Notes under the pieces: model-generated
What the model saw: the letters and a program-made list of their open reading frames with translations, nothing else
The model's database searches: none
What the model was told of the DNA's origin: nothing
Shown: one piece after another, positions 26,005 through 34,252 of the stretch
How the letters are laid out: every line of letters begins with the position of its first letter
Position numbering within the stretch: position 1 is the first letter of the stretch
Translations under genes and position numbers: made by a program
NCBI GenBank assembly: GCA_965204685.1
Contig: OZ242004.1
Span: 372,001-436,000, forward strand
Length of the DNA: 64,000 nucleotides
DNA from: Bin87 sp965204685
Lineage (GTDB): Bacteria > Chloroflexota > Dehalococcoidia > Lucifugimonadales > UBA3495
Reading direction: 5' to 3'

Positions 26005-26034
26005 AATAGTAGTACATCATGCTATTAGCGTCAA
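26005..26034 (-). promoter_or_regulatory. higBA promoter with an inverted-repeat operator
   Basis: On the minus strand a TTGACG -35 box (26029-26034) and a TACTAT -10 box (26006-26011) are 17 bases apart. An inverted repeat AATAG...CTATT (26005-26009 and 26022-26026) overlaps both, so it could be the HigA operator. A start site 6-7 bases after the -10 box would fall on or next to the GTG start of higB, so the message may be leaderless. Confidence 0.7.
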
Positions 26035-26612
26035 TCACTATTAATGCCCAGAAGCGGAGCCATAGCTCTTCTCTTCATGATCGTGGTTCAGCCGGTTGAG
26101 GTCTTGGTCAGGCCCGCCGGGGCGACGGTTATCGCACGATCCCCACGCCGCAGGAAGTCCCGACGGGGAAAGGACGCCGCTGCAAGCGCCCCGGGCAGCG
26201 GAGTTCGCAGTATTGGATGCGGGTTCCACCTTGTGATTGGGCGCGGCCGCGCGCGGCCGGGGGATGTTATCATGCCGTTATTGAGACCATCTTGACGATG
26301 ATGATAATATGTATTATGTTCAGCGTGCCAATGAACGGCTCAGTCCATTGATCGAAATGCCGGGGCGTATTCACCCAGCGACGACCCAACCCTGATACTC
26401 GCCCAGCGTTACAGCAGCATCCCATACCGTGACAGCCGCGCCGGAAAGCAAGAGGCAAGACAGCAACCGAAAAAGCCGAATTTCGAACAAAACATCCGAA
26501 AGCGCGGCCTAACCAGCGCGCCGTGCGGCGCGGCGTTGGCCCCCAAAGCCGATTTTCCAGGTTTGTGAACCATAGATAGACCGAAGCATCGTCCGGCGTG
26601 AGGGTCATCAAC
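26035..26612. other. Gene-free stretch before the surface protein
   Basis: No coding frame here looks real; the short frames are rich in Arg, Pro and Ser and match no family. It holds a short GC palindrome (GGCCGCGCGCGGCC, about 26245-26258) and an AT-rich tract around 26290-26320 (ATGATGATAATATGTATTATG) that may contain promoter elements. A GAGGG nine bases before the ATG at 26613 may be the ribosome site of the surface protein. Confidence 0.5.
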
Positions 26613-29600
26613 ATGACGCAGAACTACCTGCCCCGGTCTGCCCCCCTCGACCTTCAGGGGGGCGCAAAGCTAACACAGGCCGCGCCGCGGCGACGGCTGG
26701 CCGCATTGCTGCTGCCGGCCCTGGCCCTGCTGGTTCTGGCGGCCGTCGCCGGCCTGCTCTGGCTGCCGCCGGCTGACTCGGCCCAGGCCCAGGCCCAGGG
26801 AGGCGCGGGCGCTAAAGTCACCGCCGGCCCAACCATCACCAGCAGCCCGGCCAGCGGCGATACCTATAAGAAGGGAGAGGCCATCGCGGTCGCGGTGACC
26901 TTCAGCGAGGCGGTGACCGTCTCCGGCGAACCCCGGGTGCGCCTGGACATCGGCGAGCAAACGCGATGGGCCCGGTATGAACGCTCGGAAGCGGACGGAA
27001 CCCGGCTGGTCTTTGCCTACACGGTCAAGGAAAACGACCGGGATGACGACGGCGTCAGCATCAAGAAGAACGCGGTGGGACTGAACGGCGGAACCATCGC
27101 CGACGGCGACGGCAACGCCGCGAAACTGAAAGCGCCGGCCCTGCCCGACCAGGCGGGCCACCAGGTGGACGGGTCGCCGCCGCCCGCCATCACCGCCGGC
27201 CCGGTCGTTGTCAGCAGCCCGCAGAGCGGCGACACCTACGGCAAGGGCGAGGCCGTCGTGGTTACCGTGACCTTCAGCGAGGCGGTCACCGTCTCCGGCC
27301 AGCCCCGGGTGCGCCTGGCCGTGGGCGAGCAGAGGCGCTGGGCGCGGTACGCCCGTTCGGAAGCGGACGGAACCCGGCTGGTATTCGCCTATAAGGTGAA
27401 GGGCGACGACCGGGACGACGACGGCGTCAGCATCCCGAGGAACGGGCTGGGCCTGAACGGGGGCAGCATCGCGGACGCCGACGGCAACGCCGCGCGGCTG
27501 AAGGCCCCGGCGCTGGCCGACCAGGCCGGGCATAAGGTGGACGGCTCCCAAGAGGCGGCCCCCGCCGATGGGCAGGAATCCCCCGCGGACCGGCTGGGCG
27601 TGGTCTCCCTGGATTTGGAGCAGGACCCGCCGACGGTGGGCACCGAGCTGAGCGCCACCCTGCTGGACCCGGACGGCGAGATGAGCGGCCTGACCTGGAC
27701 CTGGCAGCGCTCCTCCGACGGAACCACCTGGCAGGCCATCGCCGGCGCCACCGGGACCTCCTACACGGCGACGGAGGACGACGTGGGGAACTACCTGCGG
27801 GCCACCGCCGCCTATACCGATGGCCACGGCCCCGGCAAAACCGCCAGCGCGGCCACCTCCGACAAGGTGCTCGTCCCGCCGCCGGACCCCAACACGAACC
27901 AGATCACCAACGTCTGGTCCGCCACGCTGACGGTGGATGCGGGTGGCGGACTTTATGGCTGTGATAACGGACCGACCGTGGCTAACTGCTCGACCGCCCT
28001 CAACGACGACGATTTCGTCTATGCCGGGACCACCTATACCGTCAACAAAGTGTATTGGGCATCCTCGAACAATATCCTCGTGATGCAATTCAGCAGCCTG
28101 ACCGGCCAGCAGGTCAAGACCGCCCTCAGCACGCTGAGGCTGGTGGTGCGCTCGGATTCACTTAACGTCAGCGACGCGACCGTGCAAGGCAACAATATCT
28201 ATTGGTCCTACGACCCAGACATTGACGGCGACGACTGGGCCGACGGCGATACGGTTTCACTGTCGCTGAGAGAACGGGACATGACCCCGCCCACCTATAC
28301 CCTTTCGAAGTTCCTTTTCGAGGACCCATTCACCGATGCGGAAATGAACGTCACGCCGCCCTCCGGCACGGGGAATTCGGGCACCCGCCCATTGTCCCCC
28401 GTCCTGGTTTTCAGCGAGGAGATAAGAGAGTCCCAGACCGTCATCAAGTATCAGGTCGGCTCCGGCCCCGAACGGACCTTCACTTTCAGCGGTGAGATGC
28501 AGCGGTTCGGTCCCGGAGAGTGCGCCTTCGTGCTCACTATGCCTGACGGCAGACATTACTATTGCAATTTCACTCCGGGGCCCGAGGACCGGGGCCTCTT
28601 CAAGGTCAAGGTTGAGCGCTTCGAGGACATTGAAGGCAACGCCGGCGCGGCCGGCAGCTACAACACCGCCTGGGGCTATACCGTGGACGGGCGAATGCTG
28701 CCCGCCCCTACTCTGGCCCTCAAGAATTCGGGCACCACCTGGCCGCCGACGTTCACCGCCACCGTCCCGAAGACCGGCGTGAGAGTGGCGCTCTTCAAGG
28801 ACAAGGACTTGTGCGAGAAATGGGGCAATAATCGAAACACGGCCTGGACGGTCACCGACACCACCGCGCCCTACACGGTTGACCTGACCAACGCCTTCAG
28901 CAGCGACCCGACGCCCGCCAGCGGCAGTTTCCACACCTTCTACGCCCGGTACATCGACGGCGACAACCGGGAGAGCGAATGCTCGGACGGGTTCAGATAT
29001 ACCTACTACGGCAACACGCCTCAGCTCACCAACTTCCGGGCCCTGGCGGGGCACGGGAACATCGGCGCGGACTGGTCCCTCAGCTGGCATGAACCGGTGT
29101 GGAACACGAACAACGAAAGGCCGTCGAAATGGGAGTACAGGATACTGCCGGGCGACGGAATGGGAACCGACAGCGAGCAGTGGCGAACCGCCTCCAGCCT
29201 CAACTCCTATCGCGGGTACGGCCGGGTCGGGGGGCTCCAGCGGATCGCGACCCTGAACGACTACAGCACGCTGTTGACCAACGGTATGCCCTACACCGTC
29301 CAGGTCCGGGTGTACAAGAACAACGGCGACCTGGGCTGGATCTCGCCGGCGGTGACGGTCGCCCCCAGGGCGTACTCCGCGCCGGCCCCGCAGACCGTGC
29401 CGGCGGACTGGCCGCTGCTGCCCCTGTGGTCGGAACCGGGGGACAAGTTCCGGCTGATGTTCGTCACCACGGACAAGATCCACGCCATGTCTCACGACGC
29501 CGGCCACTACAACTCCCTGGCGCAGATGGCGGCGGCGCGTAACGCCAGGCTGGTGAACAGCGACGGCGACCACTTCGGCGGGGAGTTCCGCGCCATCGTC

Positions 29601-29957
29601 TCCACCGCGGCGGTGGACGCCCGGGACAACACGGCCAGCACGGGCCGGGGCGTACCCATCTATTTCCTGGGCGGCAATAAAGTGGCCGACGACTACGCCG
29701 ACTTCTACGACGGCAGTTGGAACCCGCGGTACGGCAACGCCACCAATGAAATGGGAAGGGGCCGTCACTCGGGGCTCATCTGGACCGGCTCCCGGACCGA
29801 CGGGACCAAGGACCCGTCGAATCACGTCGGCCGGCGGTCCAACATCCGCTACGCCACCGTGCTGATCGGCGGCACCCTGGCCACGGGGGCAACGGACTGG
29901 GAGCGGCCCAACCACCTGTACGCGCTGTCGCCGGTGATAACCGTGGCGTCAGAGTGA
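26613..29957 (+). CDS. Large secreted or surface protein with tandem beta-sandwich repeats
   Basis: This roughly 1,115-residue protein has a signal or anchor segment (LLLPALALLVLAAVAGLLWLP) ending near an alanine-rich site, then two tandem repeats of about 115 residues. Each repeat begins SSPASGDTY or SSPQSGDTY, continues TFSEAVTVSG, ADGTRLVFAY, DDDGVSI and NGG.IAD.DGNAA. An Ig-like domain follows (LSATLLDPDGEMSGLTWTWQ, then DDVGNYLRATAAYTDG), then further beta-rich regions. The C-terminal 200 residues contain FRLMFVTTDK and RYATVLIGGTLATGATDW. No cell-wall sorting motif is seen. It is likely a surface adhesin or S-layer-like protein. The start at 26613 is preferred to a GTG at 26598 because of a GAGG spaced 9 bases. 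Confidence 0.87.
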   Translation: MTQNYLPRSAPLDLQGGAKLTQAAPRRRLAALLLPALALLVLAAVAGLLWLPPADSAQAQAQGGAGAKVTAGPTITSSPASGDTYKKGEAIAVAVTFSEAVTVSGEPRVRLDIGEQTRWARYERSEADGTRLVFAYTVKENDRDDDGVSIKKNAVGLNGGTIADGDGNAAKLKAPALPDQAGHQVDGSPPPAITAGPVVVSSPQSGDTYGKGEAVVVTVTFSEAVTVSGQPRVRLAVGEQRRWARYARSEADGTRLVFAYKVKGDDRDDDGVSIPRNGLGLNGGSIADADGNAARLKAPALADQAGHKVDGSQEAAPADGQESPADRLGVVSLDLEQDPPTVGTELSATLLDPDGEMSGLTWTWQRSSDGTTWQAIAGATGTSYTATEDDVGNYLRATAAYTDGHGPGKTASAATSDKVLVPPPDPNTNQITNVWSATLTVDAGGGLYGCDNGPTVANCSTALNDDDFVYAGTTYTVNKVYWASSNNILVMQFSSLTGQQVKTALSTLRLVVRSDSLNVSDATVQGNNIYWSYDPDIDGDDWADGDTVSLSLRERDMTPPTYTLSKFLFEDPFTDAEMNVTPPSGTGNSGTRPLSPVLVFSEEIRESQTVIKYQVGSGPERTFTFSGEMQRFGPGECAFVLTMPDGRHYYCNFTPGPEDRGLFKVKVERFEDIEGNAGAAGSYNTAWGYTVDGRMLPAPTLALKNSGTTWPPTFTATVPKTGVRVALFKDKDLCEKWGNNRNTAWTVTDTTAPYTVDLTNAFSSDPTPASGSFHTFYARYIDGDNRESECSDGFRYTYYGNTPQLTNFRALAGHGNIGADWSLSWHEPVWNTNNERPSKWEYRILPGDGMGTDSEQWRTASSLNSYRGYGRVGGLQRIATLNDYSTLLTNGMPYTVQVRVYKNNGDLGWISPAVTVAPRAYSAPAPQTVPADWPLLPLWSEPGDKFRLMFVTTDKIHAMSHDAGHYNSLAQMAAARNARLVNSDGDHFGGEFRAIVSTAAVDARDNTASTGRGVPIYFLGGNKVADDYADFYDGSWNPRYGNATNEMGRGRHSGLIWTGSRTDGTKDPSNHVGRRSNIRYATVLIGGTLATGATDWERPNHLYALSPVITVASE

Positions 29958-29978
29958 GCGAGGAGCGGGCAGCGGCGG

Positions 29979-30350
29979 CTACTGCCTGGGCTGGATGACG
30001 ACGCGCCCGCGGTCCTCGACTTCCACGTACAGGCTGTGGCGGTCCAGCAGTAGCATACCTACCAGCGGGGTGGTGTCGGCAGCGTCTGCCTCGATGTATC
30101 TCGGCTGGCCGTCCCACAGCACGGAAACGCCGTAAACGTCGTAGGTTATCTCACTCCCGTCGGCGAGAGTAGCCCGGCCCATGCTGGCGAAGGGAAGCCT
30201 CAGTTCCGTTATCAGCGCCGTCGGTAAGGTAAGGAACCCATTGAATCCGGTATCGACAACGGCTTCTACTTCCCGTGTCGGTCCCGCCGGGCTTAGTATA
30301 GTAAGGGTTACAACGGCTTCGTAGGCGGCATTCACCACGCCTTCGATCAC
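29979..30350 (-). CDS. Clan AA retropepsin-like aspartic protease family protein with partner
   Basis: This 123-residue protein has the single retropepsin lobe: AVVDTGFNGFLTLP with candidate catalytic Asp33, a flap region TLADGSEITYDVYGV and the second motif DTTPLVGMLLLDRHSLYVEV. The DTGFNGFLTLP form, with an aromatic and asparagine after the glycine, marks the group often found in bacteria with a small neighbour. Its start overlaps the stop of the upstream gene by ATGA, so translation is coupled. The biological role is unknown. Confidence 0.85.
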   Translation of the reverse strand: MIEGVVNAAYEAVVTLTILSPAGPTREVEAVVDTGFNGFLTLPTALITELRLPFASMGRATLADGSEITYDVYGVSVLWDGQPRYIEADAADTTPLVGMLLLDRHSLYVEVEDRGRVVIQPRQ

Positions 30351-30619
30351 TCGGCACCCCGCAGGGGGCGCCCCCCGAAGTGCCGCAGCGCAGGATACCC
30401 CACCCGCTCACTCAGGACGTTGACCGCGCCCGGAAGCTTCTCCCGCAGGCGGTCCGTGGCGGCAATCACGTTGTCGCCGAGGGCCCAATTGCCGGTATCC
30501 ACGTCGATGGCGACGACCTCGCCGTGGTGGTCGGCTTCCACCTTGGGTCGGATGTCGCGCTGGTAGATCTCCTGGCCCAGGCGGGCGATCTCCGCTTTCG
30601 GGCGGGTTGGGGCGTTCAC
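30347..30619 (-). CDS. Small partner of the retropepsin-like gene
   Basis: This 90-residue protein starts with GTG after a GGAGG spaced 7 bases and ends in an ATGA overlap with the retropepsin-like gene. The centre shows the pattern HHGEVVAIDVDTGNWALGDN followed by a helix (VIAATDRLREKLPGAVNVL) and RVGYPALRHFGG. A near copy lies at 30746-31018 and a more distant one, HKGKVVVIDVKSGDYEIAKN, at 62287. The G.VVAIDV.TG.W form recurs in all three. I recognise it only as a conserved small partner; an antitoxin-like role or a substrate role are both possible. Confidence 0.8.
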   Translation of the reverse strand: MNAPTRPKAEIARLGQEIYQRDIRPKVEADHHGEVVAIDVDTGNWALGDNVIAATDRLREKLPGAVNVLSERVGYPALRHFGGRPLRGAE

Positions 30620-30745
30620 TGTCGGGCCTCCGTGCCGGCGTTCTTCCTCGTGGGCATTCTACACCGCCGGGCGATTTTCGGACCAACGGAAAGGGCCGTG
30701 GCTACGGGCAAGCAGGGGAGGGTATCGCATCCACGATGCCCTCTA

Positions 30746-31018
30746 TCATCCGGTCCTCCGCAGAGACCCGGCCCCAAAGCTGCGCAGCGCCCGGTACCCG
30801 ATCCGCTCCATCAACACGTCAACGGCGCCGGGGCGCATCGCCCGCAATCGCTCCAACGCTTCCCTTTCGGTGCTGGCGATTGCCCAGCCCCCGGTCTCGA
30901 CGTCAATGGCGACGTACTCCCCGGAGTGGTCCCTCTCGACCTTGGGTCGGATGTCCCGCTCGTAGATCTTTATGCCCAGGCGGGCAGTCTCCGCTTTCGG
31001 GCGGGTTGGGGCGTTCAC
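30746..31018 (-). CDS. Second copy of the small partner, without a retropepsin gene
   Basis: This 90-residue paralogue shares with the previous gene an almost identical start (NAPTRPKAE) and the same GTG start and upstream sequence (GGAGGCCCGACA before GTG), so it is a recent duplication. It has HSGEYVAIDVETGGWAIAST and RIGYRALRSFGAGS. The frame continues upstream to 31072, but that would run into the tRNA-Lys gene, so GTG at 31018 is chosen. No retropepsin-like gene follows; downstream is the first copy. Confidence 0.75.
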   Translation of the reverse strand: MNAPTRPKAETARLGIKIYERDIRPKVERDHSGEYVAIDVETGGWAIASTEREALERLRAMRPGAVDVLMERIGYRALRSFGAGSLRRTG

Positions 31019-31044
31019 TGTCGGGCCTCCGTGCCGGCGTTCTC

Positions 31045-31120
31045 TGGTGGGCCGTGTGGGGATCGAACCCACGACACCCGGATTAAAAGTCCGGTGCTCT
31101 GCCAGCTGAGCTAACGGCCC
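31045..31120 (-). tRNA. tRNA-Lys (anticodon UUU)
   Basis: On the minus strand the sequence begins GGGCCGTTAGCTCAGC, pairs with ACGGCCC at the 3' end and has an encoded CCA. The anticodon loop reads CTTTTAA, giving UUU. The T loop GTTCGATC and D loop TAGCTCAGCTGGCAGAGC are intact. The length is 76 nt. Confidence 0.97.
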
Positions 31121-31150
31121 CCTTACGCGGCGGTCCGCGGGTCGAATGTC

Positions 31151-31159
31151 AGTATAGCA
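31151..31159 (-). promoter_or_regulatory. Probable extended -10 promoter of tRNA-Lys
   Basis: On the minus strand TGCTATACT is a TGn-TATACT extended -10 box about 31 bases before the mature tRNA 5' end. No good -35 box is seen at 16-18 bases, which is tolerated with the TGn extension. Confidence 0.5.
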
Positions 31160-31211
31160 TAGGCGCTTTGAGGCCCCTGGGAATGCCGGAAAATTCCCAG
31201 TGCGGCTGCCC

Positions 31212-31240
31212 TTGCCAAGTCATTCGATATGAGGCATAAT
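31212..31240 (+). promoter_or_regulatory. Sigma-70-type promoter of the 5S rRNA gene
   Basis: TTGCCA (31212-31217) and CATAAT (31235-31240) are separated by 17 bases, close to consensus. The -10 box ends 10 bases before the 5' end of the mature 5S, so the start site would lie just before it. This shows the 5S is transcribed on its own. Confidence 0.7.
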
Positions 31241-31250
31241 TGCGGCGTTA

Positions 31251-31373
31251 CTTTCTGGTGGTTCAAGCGGGGTGGTCCCACCCGTACCCATCCCGAACAC
31301 GGAAGTGAAACGCCCCAGCGCCGACGATACTGCTCCGGTGACGGAGTGGGAAAATAGGTCACCGCCGGAAAGT
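31251..31373 (+). rRNA. rrf: 5S ribosomal RNA, not linked to 16S or 23S
   Basis: The region has the 5S hallmarks: CTTTCTGGTGG at the start pairs with CCGCCGGAAAG at the end, the CCCGAACACGGAAGTGAAACG block is conserved, and CCGACGATACTG follows. The ends are set by this helix I pairing. No 16S or 23S lies within the window, so the gene is unlinked. Confidence 0.93.
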
Positions 31374-31472
31374 ACCAAAACTCACAAAGTTAGTCGGGGC
31401 GGGCGTGATGGCGCAGCAAGGAATCGCAGGTGACTGTAGGCCACGTAACGCGATAGGTTGAAACATCAACCG

Positions 31473-31518
31473 AGCGGCTTCCCCGTTACGATTCGGGGGC
31501 AGGGCCGCTTTTATTTTT
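31473..31518 (+). terminator. Rho-independent terminator after 5S rRNA
   Basis: AGCGGC and GCCGCT pair around an inner CCCCG...CGGGG helix and are followed by TTTTATTTTT. The 100 bases between the 5S end and this hairpin hold no recognised RNA gene. It lies 70 bases before the clpC start, so clpC needs its own promoter; a TAAAAT at 31531-31536 may be its -10 box. Confidence 0.85.
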
Positions 31519-31587
31519 GCCCGAATACGGTAAAATAGCGCCGCCAGCACGCATCGGTTGGCCTGACCTCAACCCAGGGAGAGTCTC

Positions 31588-34062
31588 ATGGGCAGCAGAT
31601 TCGAGAAGTTCTCAGAGCGGGCACGCAGGGTTCTGTCCCTGGCCCAGGAAGAAGCGCAGCGGTTCAACCACAACTACATCGGGACCGAGCACATCCTGCT
31701 TGGCCTGGTACGGGAGACCGAGGGCGTAGCCGCTCGAGTGCTGTCGGGGCTGAGCGTTGACCTGACCAAGGTGCGCTCGGCCGTCGAGTTCATCATCGGA
31801 CGGGGCGAGCGCCCGGCGCAGGGCGAGATCGGCCTCACCCCCAGGGCCAAGAAGGTCGTGGAGTTGGCCGTCGACGAAGCCCGAAGGATGAACCACACCT
31901 ACATTGGAACGGAGCATTTGCTGATCGGCCTCCTGCGCGAGGGCGAAGGCGTGGCCGCCGGCGTCCTGGAGAGCCTGGGCGTCAACCTGGAGAAGGTTCG
32001 CGCCGAGACGCACCGGATCCTCAGCAACTCCGGCACCGGAAGCTCCAGCAGCCGGAGTTCGTCCACACGCACCCCCACCCTGGACCAGTTGGGCGTTGAC
32101 CTGACCAACGCGGCCCTGGGCGGCAAGCTGGACCCGGTCATCGGCCGCGACACCGAAATCGAGCGCGTCACCCAGATCCTCAGCCGCCGGACCAAGAACA
32201 ACCCGGTCCTGGTGGGAGAGCCCGGCGTCGGCAAGACCGCCATCGTGGAAGCGATGGCCCAGCAGATCTCCTCGGGCGACGTCCCGGACACTCTGCAGGG
32301 CAAGCGCTTGGTCACCCTGGACATGGGCGCCCTGGTCGCCGGCACCAAGTACCGCGGCGAGTTCGAAGAGCGGCTGAAGAAGGTCATTGAGGAGATCAAG
32401 ACCTCCGGCAACTGCGTGCTCTTCATCGACGAAATTCATACGCTGGTCGGGGCCGGCGCCGCCGAAGGCGCCGTGGACGCTTCCAACATCCTGAAGCCGT
32501 CCCTGGCTCGCGGCGAGATCCAGTGCATCGGCGCGACCACGCTGGACGACTACCGCAAGTACGTGGAGCGTGACCCGGCCCTCGAACGACGGCTCCAGCC
32601 CGTGCGGGTGGAAGAGCCCGACGCCGACATGACCGTGGACATCCTGCGCGGCGTGAAGGGCCAGTACGAGGATCACCACAACGTGGATATCACCGAGGAC
32701 GCAGTGCGGGCCGCGGCCACGCTGTCGACCCGGTATATCCCCGACCGCTTCCTGCCCGACAAGGCCATCGACCTGCTGGACGAAGCCGGCTCGCGGGTGC
32801 GCCTGCGCGGCAGCCACGCCCCGCAGGAAGTCAAGGACGCGATGGAAGTCCTGGAGCGCGTGCGCAAGGAAAAGGACGAGGCCATCGCTTCGCAGCAGTA
32901 CGAAGTCGCCGCCGAGTTGCGCGACCGCGAGCTCCACCTGTCCCAGAACGTCGGCGACATGGAGCGCGAGTGGAAGGCCGACCGCAGCAAGGAACGCACG
33001 CAGGTCACCGAGGACGACATCGCCGAGGTGGTCAGCATGTGGACCGGCATCCCGGTAACGCGGCTGGCGCAGGAGGAGACCGAGCGGCTGCTCCGCATGG
33101 AAGAGGAACTGCACAAGCGCATCATTGGCCAGGACGAAGCCATCATCGGCATCTCCAAGGCCGTGCGCCGGGCCCGGGCCGGCCTCAAGGACCCGCGCCA
33201 TCCCATCGGCGTGTTCCTGTTCCTGGGCCCCACCGGCGTGGGCAAGACTGAGCTGGTGCGCGCCATGGCGGAGTTCCTGTTCGGCCACGAGGACAACATG
33301 ATCCGGCTCGACATGTCGGAGTTCCAGGAACGCCACACCACCGCCCGTCTCATCGGCGCGCCTCCGGGCTACGTCGGCTATGACGAAGGCGGCCAGCTCA
33401 CCGAAGGCGTGCGCAAGAAGAACTACTGCGCCATCCTCCTGGACGAAATCGAAAAGGCGCACCCGGAGATTTTCAACATCCTGCTGCAGATCTTCGACGC
33501 CGGCCAGTTGACCGACGCCCGGGGCCGCCGCGTGGACTTCCGCAACTCGATCATCGTCATGACCAGCAACCTGGGTTCCGACCTGATCAAGCGCGACACC
33601 TCGCTGGGGTTCGCCGTGAAGTCCGAACAGTCGCAGACGGACCACCAGGCTTACGAGCGGATGAAGGACAAGGTGATGGACGAAGTCAAGCGCTTCTTCC
33701 GCCCCGAGTTCCTGAACCGCCTGGACGCCACCATCGTGTTCCACGCCCTGAGCAGGGACGAGATCCACCAGATCGTGGATCTGATGATGAACATGGTCCG
33801 CGACGAGCTCAAGGAACGGGAGATCAGCGTCGAGCTGACCGAGCCGGCCAAGGAGTACTTGGGCGAAAATGGTTTCGATCCGGTCCTGGGGGCGCGGCCA
33901 CTGCGCCGCCTGATCCAGAACGAAGTCGAGGACCGACTGTCCGACGAACTCCTCGGAGGAAAGTTCGAGCCGGGAGACACCGCGATTGTCGATATGGATG
34001 AAGACGGGAAGGTCTGCATCAAGGTGCGGAAGGGTGAGATGGCCGCCTTGCCTGTGGCCTAA
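31588..34062 (+). CDS. clpC: ATP-dependent Clp protease ATP-binding subunit ClpC
   Basis: This 824-residue Hsp100 unfoldase feeds substrates into the ClpP peptidase and can act with adaptors. It has two Clp N repeats (residues 1-150), AAA1 with Walker A GEPGVGKT (210-217), a UVR motif around 427-455 in the middle domain (KDEAIASQQYEVAAELRDRE), and AAA2 with GPTGVGKT (about 547-554), followed by a D2-small domain with GARPLRR. The UVR motif distinguishes ClpC from ClpA and ClpB. An AGGGAGA ribosome site precedes the ATG. It follows the 5S terminator. Confidence 0.97.
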   Translation: MGSRFEKFSERARRVLSLAQEEAQRFNHNYIGTEHILLGLVRETEGVAARVLSGLSVDLTKVRSAVEFIIGRGERPAQGEIGLTPRAKKVVELAVDEARRMNHTYIGTEHLLIGLLREGEGVAAGVLESLGVNLEKVRAETHRILSNSGTGSSSSRSSSTRTPTLDQLGVDLTNAALGGKLDPVIGRDTEIERVTQILSRRTKNNPVLVGEPGVGKTAIVEAMAQQISSGDVPDTLQGKRLVTLDMGALVAGTKYRGEFEERLKKVIEEIKTSGNCVLFIDEIHTLVGAGAAEGAVDASNILKPSLARGEIQCIGATTLDDYRKYVERDPALERRLQPVRVEEPDADMTVDILRGVKGQYEDHHNVDITEDAVRAAATLSTRYIPDRFLPDKAIDLLDEAGSRVRLRGSHAPQEVKDAMEVLERVRKEKDEAIASQQYEVAAELRDRELHLSQNVGDMEREWKADRSKERTQVTEDDIAEVVSMWTGIPVTRLAQEETERLLRMEEELHKRIIGQDEAIIGISKAVRRARAGLKDPRHPIGVFLFLGPTGVGKTELVRAMAEFLFGHEDNMIRLDMSEFQERHTTARLIGAPPGYVGYDEGGQLTEGVRKKNYCAILLDEIEKAHPEIFNILLQIFDAGQLTDARGRRVDFRNSIIVMTSNLGSDLIKRDTSLGFAVKSEQSQTDHQAYERMKDKVMDEVKRFFRPEFLNRLDATIVFHALSRDEIHQIVDLMMNMVRDELKEREISVELTEPAKEYLGENGFDPVLGARPLRRLIQNEVEDRLSDELLGGKFEPGDTAIVDMDEDGKVCIKVRKGEMAALPVA

Positions 34063-34084
34063 TACGGGATTTAGTGGCGAACGA

Positions 34085-34121
34085 GCATCGGGGGCGCTTA
34101 GAAACAGGCGCCCCCGAATGC
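34085..34121 (+). terminator. Hairpin downstream of clpC
   Basis: GCATCGGGGGCGC and GCGCCCCCGAATGC form a strong stem with one mismatch and a 10-base loop. No T-run follows, so termination would be weak or factor-dependent. A second hairpin (GGGGCGG/CCGCCCC, 34144-34166) follows. Confidence 0.6.
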
Positions 34122-34252
34122 TACAATTCAGCAGGTCAAGACCGGGGCGGATGACATTACCGCCCCGTCAATGCAACCCAATCGCATTTGACCGCCGCAG
34201 GTCTCTCTTACTATATTTCAGCGCTCCTCACGGCAAACTTTGAGGTGAAACT

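Noticed and set aside
28257..29915. 552-codon minus-strand frame opposite the surface protein
   Set aside because: Composition is typical of an antisense shadow and no domain is visible.
30746..31072. Longer start of the second partner gene at 31072
   Set aside because: It would overlap the tRNA-Lys gene; a GTG at 31018 with the same ribosome site as its paralogue is better.
31612..33768. 718-codon minus-strand frame opposite clpC
   Set aside because: It is a shadow of clpC and has no motif.
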